A DNA stretch of 59,636 nucleotides, taken from NCBI GenBank assembly GCA_036374175.1, contig DASUUH010000105.1:1-59636 (forward strand), in the 5' to 3' direction. Position 1 is the stretch's first letter; each line of letters starts with the position of its first letter. Source of the DNA: JASLBX01 sp036374175 (GTDB lineage: Bacteria; Actinomycetota; Actinomycetes; Jiangellales; Jiangellaceae). Below, in pieces: positions 34,984 through 43,371 of the stretch. The notes below the pieces were generated by a model, which ran no database searches, was not told the DNA's origin, and saw only the letters and a list, made by a program, of their open reading frames with translations. The position numbers were made by a program, and so were the translations under genes.

Positions 34984-36728
34984 TGCTGGCCGTCTCCTCG
35001 GTCTAGGTCGGCCGCCGTGTCGCCACTCTCGGTGACGCCGGCACGGCGCTCACTAACCAGAGTACGCATCCGAAGGACCGCTTCGACAATCAACCAGAGT
35101 GCGAGAACCAGAATGATGACGTCGAGCGGGACGAGGATCCAGCGCTCTTCTGCATCCCAGAACTGGCCGAGCTGGATAATCAGCGCCCACACGGTCATGA
35201 CCAGCAGGAACGCCATCGGCGCGAGTATGGCTGCGGGGTTGCGCCCTTTCCTGGTGACCCAGACTGCCACGACGGCAAGTGCCAGTCCGGCGGTCAGCTG
35301 GTTCGTTGTGCCGAACAATCGCCACAGAGTGCCGAAGGCGAAGCCCTGGTCGGTGCTGCCCGGCATGAGAGCAAGGAACAGCGGCAGCGCGATGGCGATC
35401 AGGCCGGCGAGCGTGAGATTCCGGGCCACTGTCTTCCAACCGATGATGGTGGCGATCTCCTGCACGATGTAGCGCTGCAGGCGGACACCGGTGTCCATCG
35501 TGGTCGCCGCGAACGAGATGACCACGACCGCAGCGAATGTGGCCGCCAGACCAAGCTCGACGCCCAGATTGTTCGCGAACGCCGCAATACCGTTCACGAA
35601 ATTCCCGACGGCGCCGCCCGACGCGGTAGCGAAGTCCGGGTAGAGCTCCTCCCAGTCGACCCGAGTGGCAGCGACGCCGGCGCTGACGGCAAGGACCGAA
35701 GCCAACGCGAGGCTGCCCTCGCCGACCGCTCCCATATAGCCGACATATCGCGCATCGGTTTCCTTGGCCAGCTGTTTGGATGTCGTGCCCGAGGAGACGA
35801 GTGAGTGGAACCCCGATATCGCGCCGCAGGCGATCGTGATGAACAAGAACGGGAAGATGTTCGGCGAACCCTCCGGGAGGTTGTCGCGGAGAGCGGGCGC
35901 CACGATGCGGTCCAATCCGACCAGCACACCGATGAAGGTGATCGCGAGCGCGATGAACAGCTGGTGGGAATTGATGTAGTCCCGGGGCTGCAATAACAAC
36001 CACACCGGCAGCCGGGACGCGATGAACGTGTAGATGAACATGATGATGATCCACACATCGCGTGGCGCCATGCCCAGCGAGTCGGCCAAGCCGGTGATCT
36101 CGATCGGGTAGTTGTTGCCGACCCAGATCAAGATGTACAGCCCGATCACGCCGACGATCGACGGCACCAGCGCGGGGCTGCGCGTCCGGTAGATGTACTG
36201 GCCGATCGCGATGGCCAGCGGAATCTCCAGGAAGATCGGGATGACCGCACCGGGCCGAGCCACGAACAGGTTGCCGATGACGACCGCGAACACCGCGTTG
36301 ACCAGCGTCAACAGGAAGAAGATGATCAACAGGAACAGGACCCGAGACCGCCTGCTGATGACTTCGCTGGCGAGCGTGCCGATGTTCCGCGCCTTGTGCC
36401 GCACCGACACCACGAGGGAACCGAAGTCGTGCACACCGGCCGCGAAGATGGTGCCGATCGTGATCCACAACAGCGCCGGCAACCACCCCCAGAACACGGC
36501 GATCGCTGGGCCGACGATCGGTGCCGCGCCCGCAACCGAGGTGAAATGGTGGCCGAAAACGACGTGTTTGTTGGTCGGTACGTAGTCGACCCCGTCGGCG
36601 AACTCGTGCGCCGGCGTCACGAACGCGGGATCAAGCGCGTACACCTTGGTGGCCAGGTACTTCGAGTAGTAGATGTACCCGAGCGCATAAAGGAACATAA
36701 CGACAACGGCGACAATAATTGCTGGCAA
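34980..36728 (-). CDS. cstA: CstA-family carbon starvation protein (peptide/pyruvate transporter)
   Basis: This 582-aa polytopic membrane protein of the CstA family is linked to pyruvate or peptide uptake in starvation. Signatures include NKHVVFGHHFTSVAGAAPIVGP, AAGVHDFGSLVVSVRHKA and GAISGFHSLVSSGTTSKQL, in the N-terminal CstA core, and about sixteen membrane segments. It is shorter than E. coli CstA (about 700 aa), like many actinobacterial members. The start is a TTG at 36728 with GGAGGC 4 nt upstream. It forms an operon with the Cys-rich gene. It is an insertion relative to the M. tuberculosis backbone. Confidence 0.93.
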   Translation of the reverse strand: MPAIIVAVVVMFLYALGYIYYSKYLATKVYALDPAFVTPAHEFADGVDYVPTNKHVVFGHHFTSVAGAAPIVGPAIAVFWGWLPALLWITIGTIFAAGVHDFGSLVVSVRHKARNIGTLASEVISRRSRVLFLLIIFFLLTLVNAVFAVVIGNLFVARPGAVIPIFLEIPLAIAIGQYIYRTRSPALVPSIVGVIGLYILIWVGNNYPIEITGLADSLGMAPRDVWIIIMFIYTFIASRLPVWLLLQPRDYINSHQLFIALAITFIGVLVGLDRIVAPALRDNLPEGSPNIFPFLFITIACGAISGFHSLVSSGTTSKQLAKETDARYVGYMGAVGEGSLALASVLAVSAGVAATRVDWEELYPDFATASGGAVGNFVNGIAAFANNLGVELGLAATFAAVVVISFAATTMDTGVRLQRYIVQEIATIIGWKTVARNLTLAGLIAIALPLFLALMPGSTDQGFAFGTLWRLFGTTNQLTAGLALAVVAVWVTRKGRNPAAILAPMAFLLVMTVWALIIQLGQFWDAEERWILVPLDVIILVLALWLIVEAVLRMRTLVSERRAGVTESGDTAADLDRGDGQQ

Positions 36729-36802
36729 GGCTGCCTCCTTGCAGTCGCGGGCCTAGCCGCGGCTCCCCCGGGGTCGCGACACCGTAGGATCTTGTTGGCA
36801 CT

Positions 36803-37645
36803 ATGACGCACCTCACACCGCCGGGTCAATACTCCGACATACATTCGAAACCTTCCCAACATTCGGAGGTTCTGCTGGACGTCAGCCTTCGCCAGCCGGT
36901 CAGGGCGGCCACCGTTGCCGAACTGACCTGGATCGGCGCAACGGGACTGCCGGACTCCCTTCCGGTAGTGCCGCTGCTCTGGGGCGACCAACCCGTTGTG
37001 GCGTATCCGTACGCCTACGCAGACCTGGCTCGCGAAGTGGCCTCCGCCGCCGCTGTCGCACTCACGCTCTCGGAGCCGCGGATGACCGGTGGCGGATGGC
37101 GCGCGCTGACTGCGACCGGACGCGCGCGCCTGATCGAAGATCCGCAGGGCGAAGCATTTCGCGCCCACTTGCTACGCGAGGAAATCCGCAAGCACCCGCC
37201 GTCGCGAACGCTTGCCGATTCGCTCCTGCTTCAACGAGAAAACTGGTGGTTCCTGCCGCGGCTGATCGTCGTCCTGGAGTTGGGCCCGCCGATGCTCATC
37301 GAGCCGCGCGACGATCCGAACTGTCAGGTCTTGTCCGTCTGGGACGGTGACCTGCTGCACGTCGACACGGTGCGGGTCAGCGACGCGGGAACGGACCGGC
37401 TCAAAATCACCAGCCTGGCCGGACGCCCTGCCTTGGACGGTCCCGCTGCGTTGCTCGGCCACGACTTCTCGGTGCCCGACCTGGAACGCTGGACGCCATG
37501 GGTCACGCGGGGCACGGTTACCGGCGACATGCTGACGGTCACCGAGTGGCCCGAGCGCACCACCCTGGAGCCCAACCTGACCCTTCGGCAGCGGTACCGC
37601 CGTCAGCGCGATCTCGAGAAGGCCTGCCGCGCGAACATCCCCTAA
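36803..37645 (+). CDS. FMN-binding split-barrel (PPOX-like) protein
   Basis: This 280-aa protein probably carries a pyridoxamine-phosphate-oxidase-like split barrel in the N-terminal half: LTWIGATGLPDSLPVVPLLWGD, a second strand set with VALTLSEPRMTGGGWRALTATGRARLIEDP, and then a C-terminal helical and strand extension. No classical FMN phosphate-binding motif is obvious, so the cofactor is uncertain. It is divergent from cstA (74 nt apart) and its stop overlaps the end of the convergent hydrolase gene by 4 nt. Confidence 0.65.
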   Translation: MTHLTPPGQYSDIHSKPSQHSEVLLDVSLRQPVRAATVAELTWIGATGLPDSLPVVPLLWGDQPVVAYPYAYADLAREVASAAAVALTLSEPRMTGGGWRALTATGRARLIEDPQGEAFRAHLLREEIRKHPPSRTLADSLLLQRENWWFLPRLIVVLELGPPMLIEPRDDPNCQVLSVWDGDLLHVDTVRVSDAGTDRLKITSLAGRPALDGPAALLGHDFSVPDLERWTPWVTRGTVTGDMLTVTEWPERTTLEPNLTLRQRYRRQRDLEKACRANIP

Positions 37646-38391
37646 CCAGCCTGAAGGTAGTCAAGCTGTGCCCGAACGCTTGCCTCGGCGGCCGGCCAGA
37701 GGGCGCGATCGACGTCGGCGTAGACGATCTCGACAACCTGCAGTGGCGTCTTGGCGCCGGCGGCCAGCGCGGCCCGCACCTGATCGAGCCGCTCCGCGCG
37801 GTGGGCTAGGTACTCGGCCGCTGCCGCACCGGCGTCGGGGCGTAGTGGTCCGTGGCCCGGTAGCACCAGAACCCCGTCCAGCAGTCTGAGTCGCCGTAGC
37901 GAATCGAGGTACGGTCCGAGCCGGCCGTCCGGGTACGCCACCACCGCCGTTCCCCTGCCCAGAATGGTGTCGCCGCTCAGCACGGCCCGGGTTGAGCCGT
38001 CCGCAACCTCGAAACAGACCGAGTCGGATGTGTGACCCGGCGTGTGCACGACGCGCAGCTCCAGGTCGGGAACGTCGACGAGGGCACCGTCCGTGCGAAG
38101 CGGATCCGCGTCGATGCAGAGCTTGGGGTCGCGCGCCAACGTCGGGGCGCCGGTCATCTCGTGGAAGCGCCCGGACGATTCGGCATGGTCGGGGTGCCCG
38201 TGAGTGAGGAGGACGGCCGCCACCGGCCCCAACGTCGCCACGGACTCCAGGTGTGGGTCCAGCAACGGGCCGGGATCGACGACCACGTTGCCGGCCGTGG
38301 TCGACAGAACGTACGTATTGGTCCCGTCGAGTGTCATCAGGCTGGGATTGTCGGCGCGTACGAGCGTGCACCAAGACGGCAACGTCGTCAT
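37642..38391 (-). CDS. Metallo-beta-lactamase-fold hydrolase (LACTB2-like)
   Basis: This 249-aa hydrolase has the metal motif LLTHGHPDHAESSG (THxHxDH), a second His in VVHTPGHTSDSVCF, Asp in VLSGDTILGRG and the final His in VLVLPGHGPL. A C-terminal three-helix region (EYLAHRAERLDQV ... PLQVVEIVYADVD) is typical of the LACTB2/Rv3677c group, which may act as RNases or thioesterases. The ATG at 38391 gives the usual length; the frame opens further upstream without a ribosome site. It lies with its backbone relatives nth, crp, RidA and the DUF4177 gene. Confidence 0.9.
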   Translation of the reverse strand: MTTLPSWCTLVRADNPSLMTLDGTNTYVLSTTAGNVVVDPGPLLDPHLESVATLGPVAAVLLTHGHPDHAESSGRFHEMTGAPTLARDPKLCIDADPLRTDGALVDVPDLELRVVHTPGHTSDSVCFEVADGSTRAVLSGDTILGRGTAVVAYPDGRLGPYLDSLRRLRLLDGVLVLPGHGPLRPDAGAAAAEYLAHRAERLDQVRAALAAGAKTPLQVVEIVYADVDRALWPAAEASVRAQLDYLQAG

Positions 38392-38423
38392 GGGCCAACC
38401 ATTACACGCCGTCGTGCATCCAG

Positions 38424-39971
38424 CTATTGCAGCGGGGAGAGGACGCCTTGCGCCTGAGCCCCACGTTCTGCATCGATCTCTCCCTGGGAGATCCACTTAT
38501 CCAGCTCATCGGCGAGTTTGCGGGCTTCTTGCATGCGCTGACCTGGCGGATCGGTGTCCAGCAGCTTCCGTAGGTCCGACGACAGGCTGTCGGACTTGTC
38601 ACCCCAGGCGTCGCGATCCTTGTTCACCTCGGCGAAGAGCTCACTTACACCGGTCAATTCGGCCGCCGAGGGCCGGCTCTGCTGTTCCAAGACGTCGATC
38701 GCGGTGTGCCCGACTGCTGCATCAAGCTCGTTTTCGGCCGTCCACTTGCCGACCTCCTCGATCAGCTTTCGAGCTTCCTTGTCATCGGGATTGGCGGCCA
38801 ACTCGTTCAGCTTGTTCAGCAGGTCGTCGGTCTTGTCGCCGCCTTGATCGACCGCTGCCACCGTATCGATCAGGCCATCGAGGTCCGCCGGTTCGCCGTC
38901 CGTCCCGTCCGGCCCTTCCTCGGCCGGTGGCTCGGTCTCCTGCGCCGGCTCGGTGACCGTGTCACCATCGGCCGGCGGGTTCGCCGTGCCCTCGGGCTCG
39001 TCGCCACTGGTAAGCACGTAAGCCGCAGCGATCCCGAGAACGGCCACCGCGAGCAGGCCGATCGCTACCGGCAGCCACCGACTGCGACCTGGCTGCTGCG
39101 CCGGGAGCCTTTGTGTCACGCCGCTCAGCACTGTTGTAGCCGGTTCGGCGGGTTCGATGGCCGGCGCGCCGAGCAGCGCACTGCGCATCTCGTCGGCTGA
39201 GCCGAACCGCTGCGCCGGTTCCTTGGCCATGGCCCGCTCCGCGACGGCGGCGATCGCGGCCGGTACGTCTGGTACCAGCTCACGGAGCGGGCGGACGGCC
39301 TCTTGCTGGTGCGCCACCGCAAGTGCGACCGGGGTATCGGCAACGAAAGGCGGGCGCCCGCTCAGGCACTCGTACATCACCGCGCCGAGCGAGTAAATGT
39401 CGCTTGCGGGTGTCGCCCGCTGTCCGGCGACCCGTTCCGGCGCCAAGTACCGCGGCGTACCGAGCACGTCGTCGCCGGTGGTCAAGTGCGTGGCGGCAGC
39501 GGCGACCACGGTGGCGATGCCGAAGTCGACGAGTTTCACCCCGCCGCCGGACGGCAACAGGATGTTGGACGGCTTGACGTCCCGGTGCACCAGACCACGG
39601 TCGTGAGCGGCCTGCAGCCCGGCGAGGACGCCCGCGATCACGGGTACCGTCTCGTCGACCGGCAGGCCGCCGCCTGTGCGGATCCGGTCCGCAAGGCTCT
39701 GGCCCTCTATGAGCTCCATCACGATGAACGGCCGGTCGCCGTCCTCTCCTACGTCGAAGATGGCGACGGTGTTGGGGTGCTGCAGGCTGGCCGCGACGCG
39801 CGCCTCCTGGATGAAGCGTTCGCGGCTTACCTGGTCGCTGAGCTGGGTCAGATGAATGATCTTCACGGCCACTCGGCGGCGGAGCACATGGTCAAAGGCG
39901 GCATGCACCTCTGCCATGCCGCCGGCAGCCAGCGGCTCGGTGAGCTCGTATCGTCCGGCCAGCAGTGTCAT
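38424..39971 (-). CDS. Membrane-spanning Ser/Thr protein kinase
   Basis: This 515-aa Hanks-type kinase has all catalytic elements: the Gly loop LAAGGMAEVHAAFD, Lys37 in VAVKIIHLT, HRDVKPSNILLP, the DFG motif VDFGIATVV and the APE segment GTPRYLAPERVAG. A membrane helix (WLPVAIGLLAVAVLGIAAAYVL) follows at about residue 307, then an acidic Pro/Glu linker and an alpha-helical ectodomain with two related segments (LLNKLNELAANPDDKEARKL and LSSDLRKLLDTDPPGQRMQE), resembling a repeat. No PASTA domain is present. Its ATG overlaps the stop of the Nudix gene by 4 nt. Confidence 0.95.
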   Translation of the reverse strand: MTLLAGRYELTEPLAAGGMAEVHAAFDHVLRRRVAVKIIHLTQLSDQVSRERFIQEARVAASLQHPNTVAIFDVGEDGDRPFIVMELIEGQSLADRIRTGGGLPVDETVPVIAGVLAGLQAAHDRGLVHRDVKPSNILLPSGGGVKLVDFGIATVVAAAATHLTTGDDVLGTPRYLAPERVAGQRATPASDIYSLGAVMYECLSGRPPFVADTPVALAVAHQQEAVRPLRELVPDVPAAIAAVAERAMAKEPAQRFGSADEMRSALLGAPAIEPAEPATTVLSGVTQRLPAQQPGRSRWLPVAIGLLAVAVLGIAAAYVLTSGDEPEGTANPPADGDTVTEPAQETEPPAEEGPDGTDGEPADLDGLIDTVAAVDQGGDKTDDLLNKLNELAANPDDKEARKLIEEVGKWTAENELDAAVGHTAIDVLEQQSRPSAAELTGVSELFAEVNKDRDAWGDKSDSLSSDLRKLLDTDPPGQRMQEARKLADELDKWISQGEIDAERGAQAQGVLSPLQ

Positions 39972-40810
39972 CGTCGATCGTCACCTGGATACCCGGGATC
40001 CTCGGGCAGTAGCACCCGGACCTCATCCCCGTCGTCTATCCATCCAGGCATGACCGTCTCGATCGTACGCCGGCCAGCCGCGTCGAGAACTGCCGCAACG
40101 GACCGGTATGAGACCAGCTGATCGAGGACGGCCCGGGTGGGCGGCAGCATGGCCGCATCACCTCTCTCCGCTGCAGCGATGGCGTCAGACGGCCGCATCC
40201 ACGCCGCGTGGTCCGCTTCACCGGACACGTCGCGCGCTTGCTGGCCCGCCGGAAGTGCCGCGGCGAAAAACCACGTGTCGTACCGGCGCTCTTCGAACCG
40301 CGGCGTGATCCAATGCGCCCACGGGGCCAGCAGGTCGCTCCGGATGGCCAGGCCGCGACGCTCGAATAGCTCCGACAAAGCCAGCCGACGGTCGACGAGC
40401 GCCTGACGGTCGGACTCCCACTCCGGTCCGGTGGGTTGGACGTTCGGCTCGGCGAGCAGGACGCCGGCCTCCTCGAACGTCTCCCGCACCGCGGCACAGA
40501 CAAAACCGCGCGCGGCCCCTGGATCGGTGCCGAGCCGAGCGGCCCACACGTCCGGGTTAGGGCCGTACCACGCAATGGCGTCGTCAGAGACATCGCGTGG
40601 GTCCACCCGGCCACCCGGAAAGGCCTGCATGCCCGCGGCGAAAGCCATGCTGGTCCGGCGCCGCAGCAGGTACGTCTCGACACCGGAGCCGGCGTCGCGC
40701 AGCAGGATCACGGTGGCAGCCGGGCGCGGCTCGACAGGCAGCGACCCGCCGGCGTTGAAGGACCGCGCCCGGTCCGCGAGCGCGGACGGCAGCCACCTGG
40801 GTCCGGGCAA
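39968..40810 (-). CDS. Nudix hydrolase (second)
   Basis: This 280-aa protein contains a Nudix fold with FAAGMQAFPGGRVDPRDV and the helix AAVRETFEEAGVLLAE; an insertion of about 25 residues separates the two parts of the box, as in the NUDT19/RP2-type acyl-CoA diphosphatases. Substrates may be CoA esters. The start is uncertain: the frame continues to 41503 over RidA and the DUF4177 gene, so I placed it at the TTG at 40810, 5 nt after the RidA stop. It is coupled to the kinase gene downstream. Confidence 0.8.
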   Translation of the reverse strand: MPGPRWLPSALADRARSFNAGGSLPVEPRPAATVILLRDAGSGVETYLLRRRTSMAFAAGMQAFPGGRVDPRDVSDDAIAWYGPNPDVWAARLGTDPGAARGFVCAAVRETFEEAGVLLAEPNVQPTGPEWESDRQALVDRRLALSELFERRGLAIRSDLLAPWAHWITPRFEERRYDTWFFAAALPAGQQARDVSGEADHAAWMRPSDAIAAAERGDAAMLPPTRAVLDQLVSYRSVAAVLDAAGRRTIETVMPGWIDDGDEVRVLLPEDPGYPGDDRR

Positions 40811-40815
40811 GCCGC

Positions 40816-41274
40816 TCAGCCGACCTCGACGATCATCTCGACCTCGACAGGCACGTCCAACGGCAGTGCAGCCACCCCGACGGCACTGCGCGCGTGCTGG
40901 CCGGCGTCTCCGAAGGCGGCGCCGATCAGCTCGCTGGCGCCGTTGATGACCTGCGGCTGGCCGGTGAAGTCCGGCGTCGAGGCGACGAAGCCGACCACCT
41001 TGACGACCCGCTTGACCGCGGATAGCTCTCCGACCTCGGCCTTGACCGCGGCTATGGCGTTGAGTGCACACTGGCGGGCGCAGGCCACCGCATCTTCCAG
41101 CGTGACTTCGGCTCCTACCTTGCCGGTGTTCATCAGCCTGTCGCCACGCCTGGGTATCTGGCCGGAGACGTAGATGTAAGGACCAGTCCGCACCGTCGGG
41201 ACGTACGCCGCCACGGGGGCAACCACCTCGGGTACGGTCTCGCCCAGCTCGGCAAGCCGTTCTTCGGGTGTCAT
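40816..41274 (-). CDS. RidA/YjgF-family protein
   Basis: This 152-aa protein is of the RidA family, whose founding members hydrolyse reactive enamines and imines. Features include YIYVSGQIPRRGD, NAIAAVKAEVGELSAVKRVVKV and ARSAVGVAALPLDVPVEVEMIV. The Arg normally preceding SAVG-type helices is present (ARSAVGV). It is longer than the trimeric RidA core (about 130 aa) because of an N-terminal extension (TPEERLAELG), a form seen in the Rv3678c branch. The ATG overlaps the DUF4177 gene stop by 4 nt. Confidence 0.9.
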   Translation of the reverse strand: MTPEERLAELGETVPEVVAPVAAYVPTVRTGPYIYVSGQIPRRGDRLMNTGKVGAEVTLEDAVACARQCALNAIAAVKAEVGELSAVKRVVKVVGFVASTPDFTGQPQVINGASELIGAAFGDAGQHARSAVGVAALPLDVPVEVEMIVEVG

Positions 41275-41432
41275 TCGGACTTCTCCCGCTTGAAGTAGGC
41301 GACGACGTTCTCCGGATTGGCCGGGCTCGGGACGATCTGGACGAGCTCCCAGCCGTCCTCACCCCAGTTGTCGAGAATTTGCTTGGTCGCGTGCACCAGC
41401 ACCGGTGCGGTCGCGTACTCCCACTTAGCCAT
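41271..41432 (-). CDS. Small DUF4177 protein
   Basis: This 53-aa protein reads MAKWEYATAPVLVH ... ILDNWGEDGWELVQIVPSP and ends VVAYFKREKSE; the GEDGWELV pattern is the DUF4177 signature. It corresponds to the short gene before Rv3678c in mycobacteria. Function is unknown. It is the first gene of a coupled set (DUF4177, RidA, Nudix, kinase) on the minus strand. Confidence 0.88.
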   Translation of the reverse strand: MAKWEYATAPVLVHATKQILDNWGEDGWELVQIVPSPANPENVVAYFKREKSE

Positions 41433-41492
41433 GCGGGCGAGCCTACTGGGCGGCGGCCGGCGGTGAGGTGGCCGATTGGCTCCATTGCAGGA

Positions 41493-41577
41493 GGGCCGCC
41501 CACCAGTCTTAGCGACGTAGCTACATGCCCGCATGCCTGTAGGTATGTCGGGCCGCCTGCCGAACGTGATCAACCGG
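41493..41577 (-). repeat. Palindromic interspersed repeat, copy C (inverted, diverged)
   Basis: Read on the minus strand this copy starts CCGGTTGATCACGTTCGGC, carries an imperfect stem (41513-41528 with 41535-41550, two mismatches and one G-U pair) and ends GACTGGTGGGCGGCCC. It is the most diverged of the three. Its first bases contain the TGA stop of the Lrp gene at 41570-41572. It lies in the 137-nt gap between the Lrp and DUF4177 genes and could be an intergenic terminator or a decayed mobile palindrome. Confidence 0.88.
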
Positions 41578-42088
41578 CAGCAGTCCAGTCGACGCCGCGG
41601 CCGTCGTGTTCGTCGAAGATCAGCCAGGTTCGGGTGCCGCGGACACCATCGATCTCCTGAATGCGCTCCAGCACGATGTGCCGCAGCGAGGCGTTGTCCG
41701 GAGCTCGCACCAGGGCCAGCACGTCGAAGTCGCCACCAACGAGGGCGAAGTGCTGGATGTACGGCAACTCACCCAGTGCCGCCGCGACCTCACGCCAGGT
41801 GTTCTGCTGGATGGTCAGCAGCACGTACGCACTGGTGCCGAGGCCCGCCCGCTCGGGATCTACCTCGGCGGCAAACCCGGTGATGACACCGTCGGCGACC
41901 AGGCGATTCACACGCGCGTAGGCGTTAGCGCGGGATACGTGAGCGCGCTCGGCTAACGCTCGGATCGACAGCCGCCCGTCCTTCGTCAGCTCGGCCAGCA
42001 GGCGGCGGTCGACCTCGTCAAGATCACGGGCCGATCGTCCGGTCCGCCACGCGTGGCGAGGCTCCTCCCAAGACGTCTGGTCGCTCAT
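41570..42088 (-). CDS. Lrp/AsnC-family transcriptional regulator (BkdR-like)
   Basis: This 172-aa feast/famine regulator has an N-terminal helix-turn-helix (LDEVDRRLLAELTKDGRLS, ALAERAHVSRANAYARVNRL) and a C-terminal RAM ligand-binding domain (YVLLTIQQNTWREVAAALG, ALVGGDFDVLALVRAP). It is divergent from the branched-chain 2-oxoacid dehydrogenase operon, as BkdR is in other bacteria, and a perfect palindrome lies between them. It probably senses branched-chain amino acids or their 2-oxoacids (inference). Its stop codon is contributed by the repeat. Confidence 0.92.
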   Translation of the reverse strand: MSDQTSWEEPRHAWRTGRSARDLDEVDRRLLAELTKDGRLSIRALAERAHVSRANAYARVNRLVADGVITGFAAEVDPERAGLGTSAYVLLTIQQNTWREVAAALGELPYIQHFALVGGDFDVLALVRAPDNASLRHIVLERIQEIDGVRGTRTWLIFDEHDGRGVDWTAAG

Positions 42089-42131
42089 TCGCTTCTCCAG
42101 GAGCCATCTGTCGCTGATTCGCCAGCAATGT

Positions 42132-42147
42132 TGAGATGACTATCTCA
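42132..42147. promoter_or_regulatory. Palindromic operator candidate, TGAGAT-N4-ATCTCA
   Basis: TGAGATGACTATCTCA is a perfect inverted repeat, 6-bp arms around a GACT spacer. It is 44 nt upstream of the Lrp-family start and 64 nt upstream of the E1alpha start, as expected for an Lrp/BkdR operator controlling both directions. Confidence 0.6.
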
Positions 42148-42210
42148 TGAGGCGCACGATGGGGAATCAAACCGGGGGCCCACACATACCGACTCAGGGG
42201 TGAGGCTTCG

Positions 42211-43371
42211 ATGACCACCCGCGCCGCCGGTACGGCAGCAAAACGCCGTGCCGCGTCCACGCCTGCCGCCATCGGAACCGCCGAGGGTGCCGCTGCGCTG
42301 CTGCCCGCCGGCACGTCCATTCAGTTCCTTGATGACGACGGCAAGCCCACCGCAAAGTCCCGCCGCGGTACGTACGAGGAACCGGATACCGACCTGCTCG
42401 TCGAGGCCTACCGGCGGATGGTGATCGGTCGCCGGTTCGACGCCCAAGCGACGACGCTCACCAAACAGGGCCGGCTCGCCGTGTATCCGTCCAGCCACGG
42501 GCAGGAGGCCTGCCAGATCGGCGGCGTCCTGGCCTTACGGCCAACGGACTGGCTCTTTCCGACCTATCGCGACTCAATGGCGCTGATCACCCGCGACATC
42601 GATCCGGTGGAGGCGCTGACGCTGCTGCGCGGCGACTGGCACTGCGGTTACGACCCGAAGGTGCACCGCACCGCACCGCAGTGCACGCCACTCGCGACGC
42701 ATATTCCGCACGCGGTCGGCCTCGCATACGCAGCCAAGCGGCGCGGTGAGGACACCGTCGCCATGGTCTTCGTCGGCGACGGCGGCACCAGCGAAGGTGA
42801 CTTCCACGAAGGCCTCAACTTCGCCGCGGTGTACCAGGCGCCGGTTGTCTTCTTGATCCAGAACAACCGGTTCGCGATATCGGTTCCGCTCTCCAAGCAG
42901 ACCGCCGCGCCCGCGCTGGCTTACAAGGGCGTCGGGTACGGCATCCGCAGCGAGCAGGTCGACGGCAACGACCCGGTCGCGGTGCTGTCGGTGCTCCAAC
43001 ATGCGGTGGAGAGCGCCAGGGCCGGCGAAGGTCCGTTCCTCGTCGAGGCGCACACCTACCGGATCGAAGCGCACACCAACGCCGACGATGCCACTCGGTA
43101 CCGCGACGCCAGCGAGGTCGCCGCCTGGGAACGCCGCGACCCGATCGCCCGGCTCGAGGCGTACCTGCTCTCCACCGGTGCGGTGACCGACGAGGACGTC
43201 GGCGGGGCACGCAAGCAGGCCGAGGTCTTCGCAGGCCAGGTCCGCGACGGACTGAACGCCGACCCCCAGGTCAACCCGCTTGAGCTGTTCGACCACGTGT
43301 TCAGCGAGCGGACGCCGCAGTTACGTGAGCAGCGCCGGTGGCTCGCAGAGGAGCTGGAGGAGGAGGCCTGA
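42211..43371 (+). CDS. 2-oxoacid dehydrogenase E1 component, alpha subunit (BkdA/PdhA type)
   Basis: This 386-aa thiamine-diphosphate-dependent subunit decarboxylates a 2-oxoacid in the branched-chain or pyruvate dehydrogenase complex. The TPP motif is seen as VFVGDGGTSEGDFHEGLNFA leading to VFLIQNNRFAISVP, and THIPHAVGLAYA and YRIEAHTNADDATRYRD are also present. The adjacent Lrp regulator and the absence of an E3 gene favour branched-chain oxoacids, but pyruvate cannot be excluded. The ATG at 42211 is preceded by GGGGTGAGG. The next gene starts at its stop. Confidence 0.9.
   Translation: MTTRAAGTAAKRRAASTPAAIGTAEGAAALLPAGTSIQFLDDDGKPTAKSRRGTYEEPDTDLLVEAYRRMVIGRRFDAQATTLTKQGRLAVYPSSHGQEACQIGGVLALRPTDWLFPTYRDSMALITRDIDPVEALTLLRGDWHCGYDPKVHRTAPQCTPLATHIPHAVGLAYAAKRRGEDTVAMVFVGDGGTSEGDFHEGLNFAAVYQAPVVFLIQNNRFAISVPLSKQTAAPALAYKGVGYGIRSEQVDGNDPVAVLSVLQHAVESARAGEGPFLVEAHTYRIEAHTNADDATRYRDASEVAAWERRDPIARLEAYLLSTGAVTDEDVGGARKQAEVFAGQVRDGLNADPQVNPLELFDHVFSERTPQLREQRRWLAEELEEEA

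Noticed and set aside
18699..41577. Palindromic repeats considered as a CRISPR array
   Set aside because: The three copies are 7 to 16 kb apart, occur on both strands and have no spacers or cas genes.
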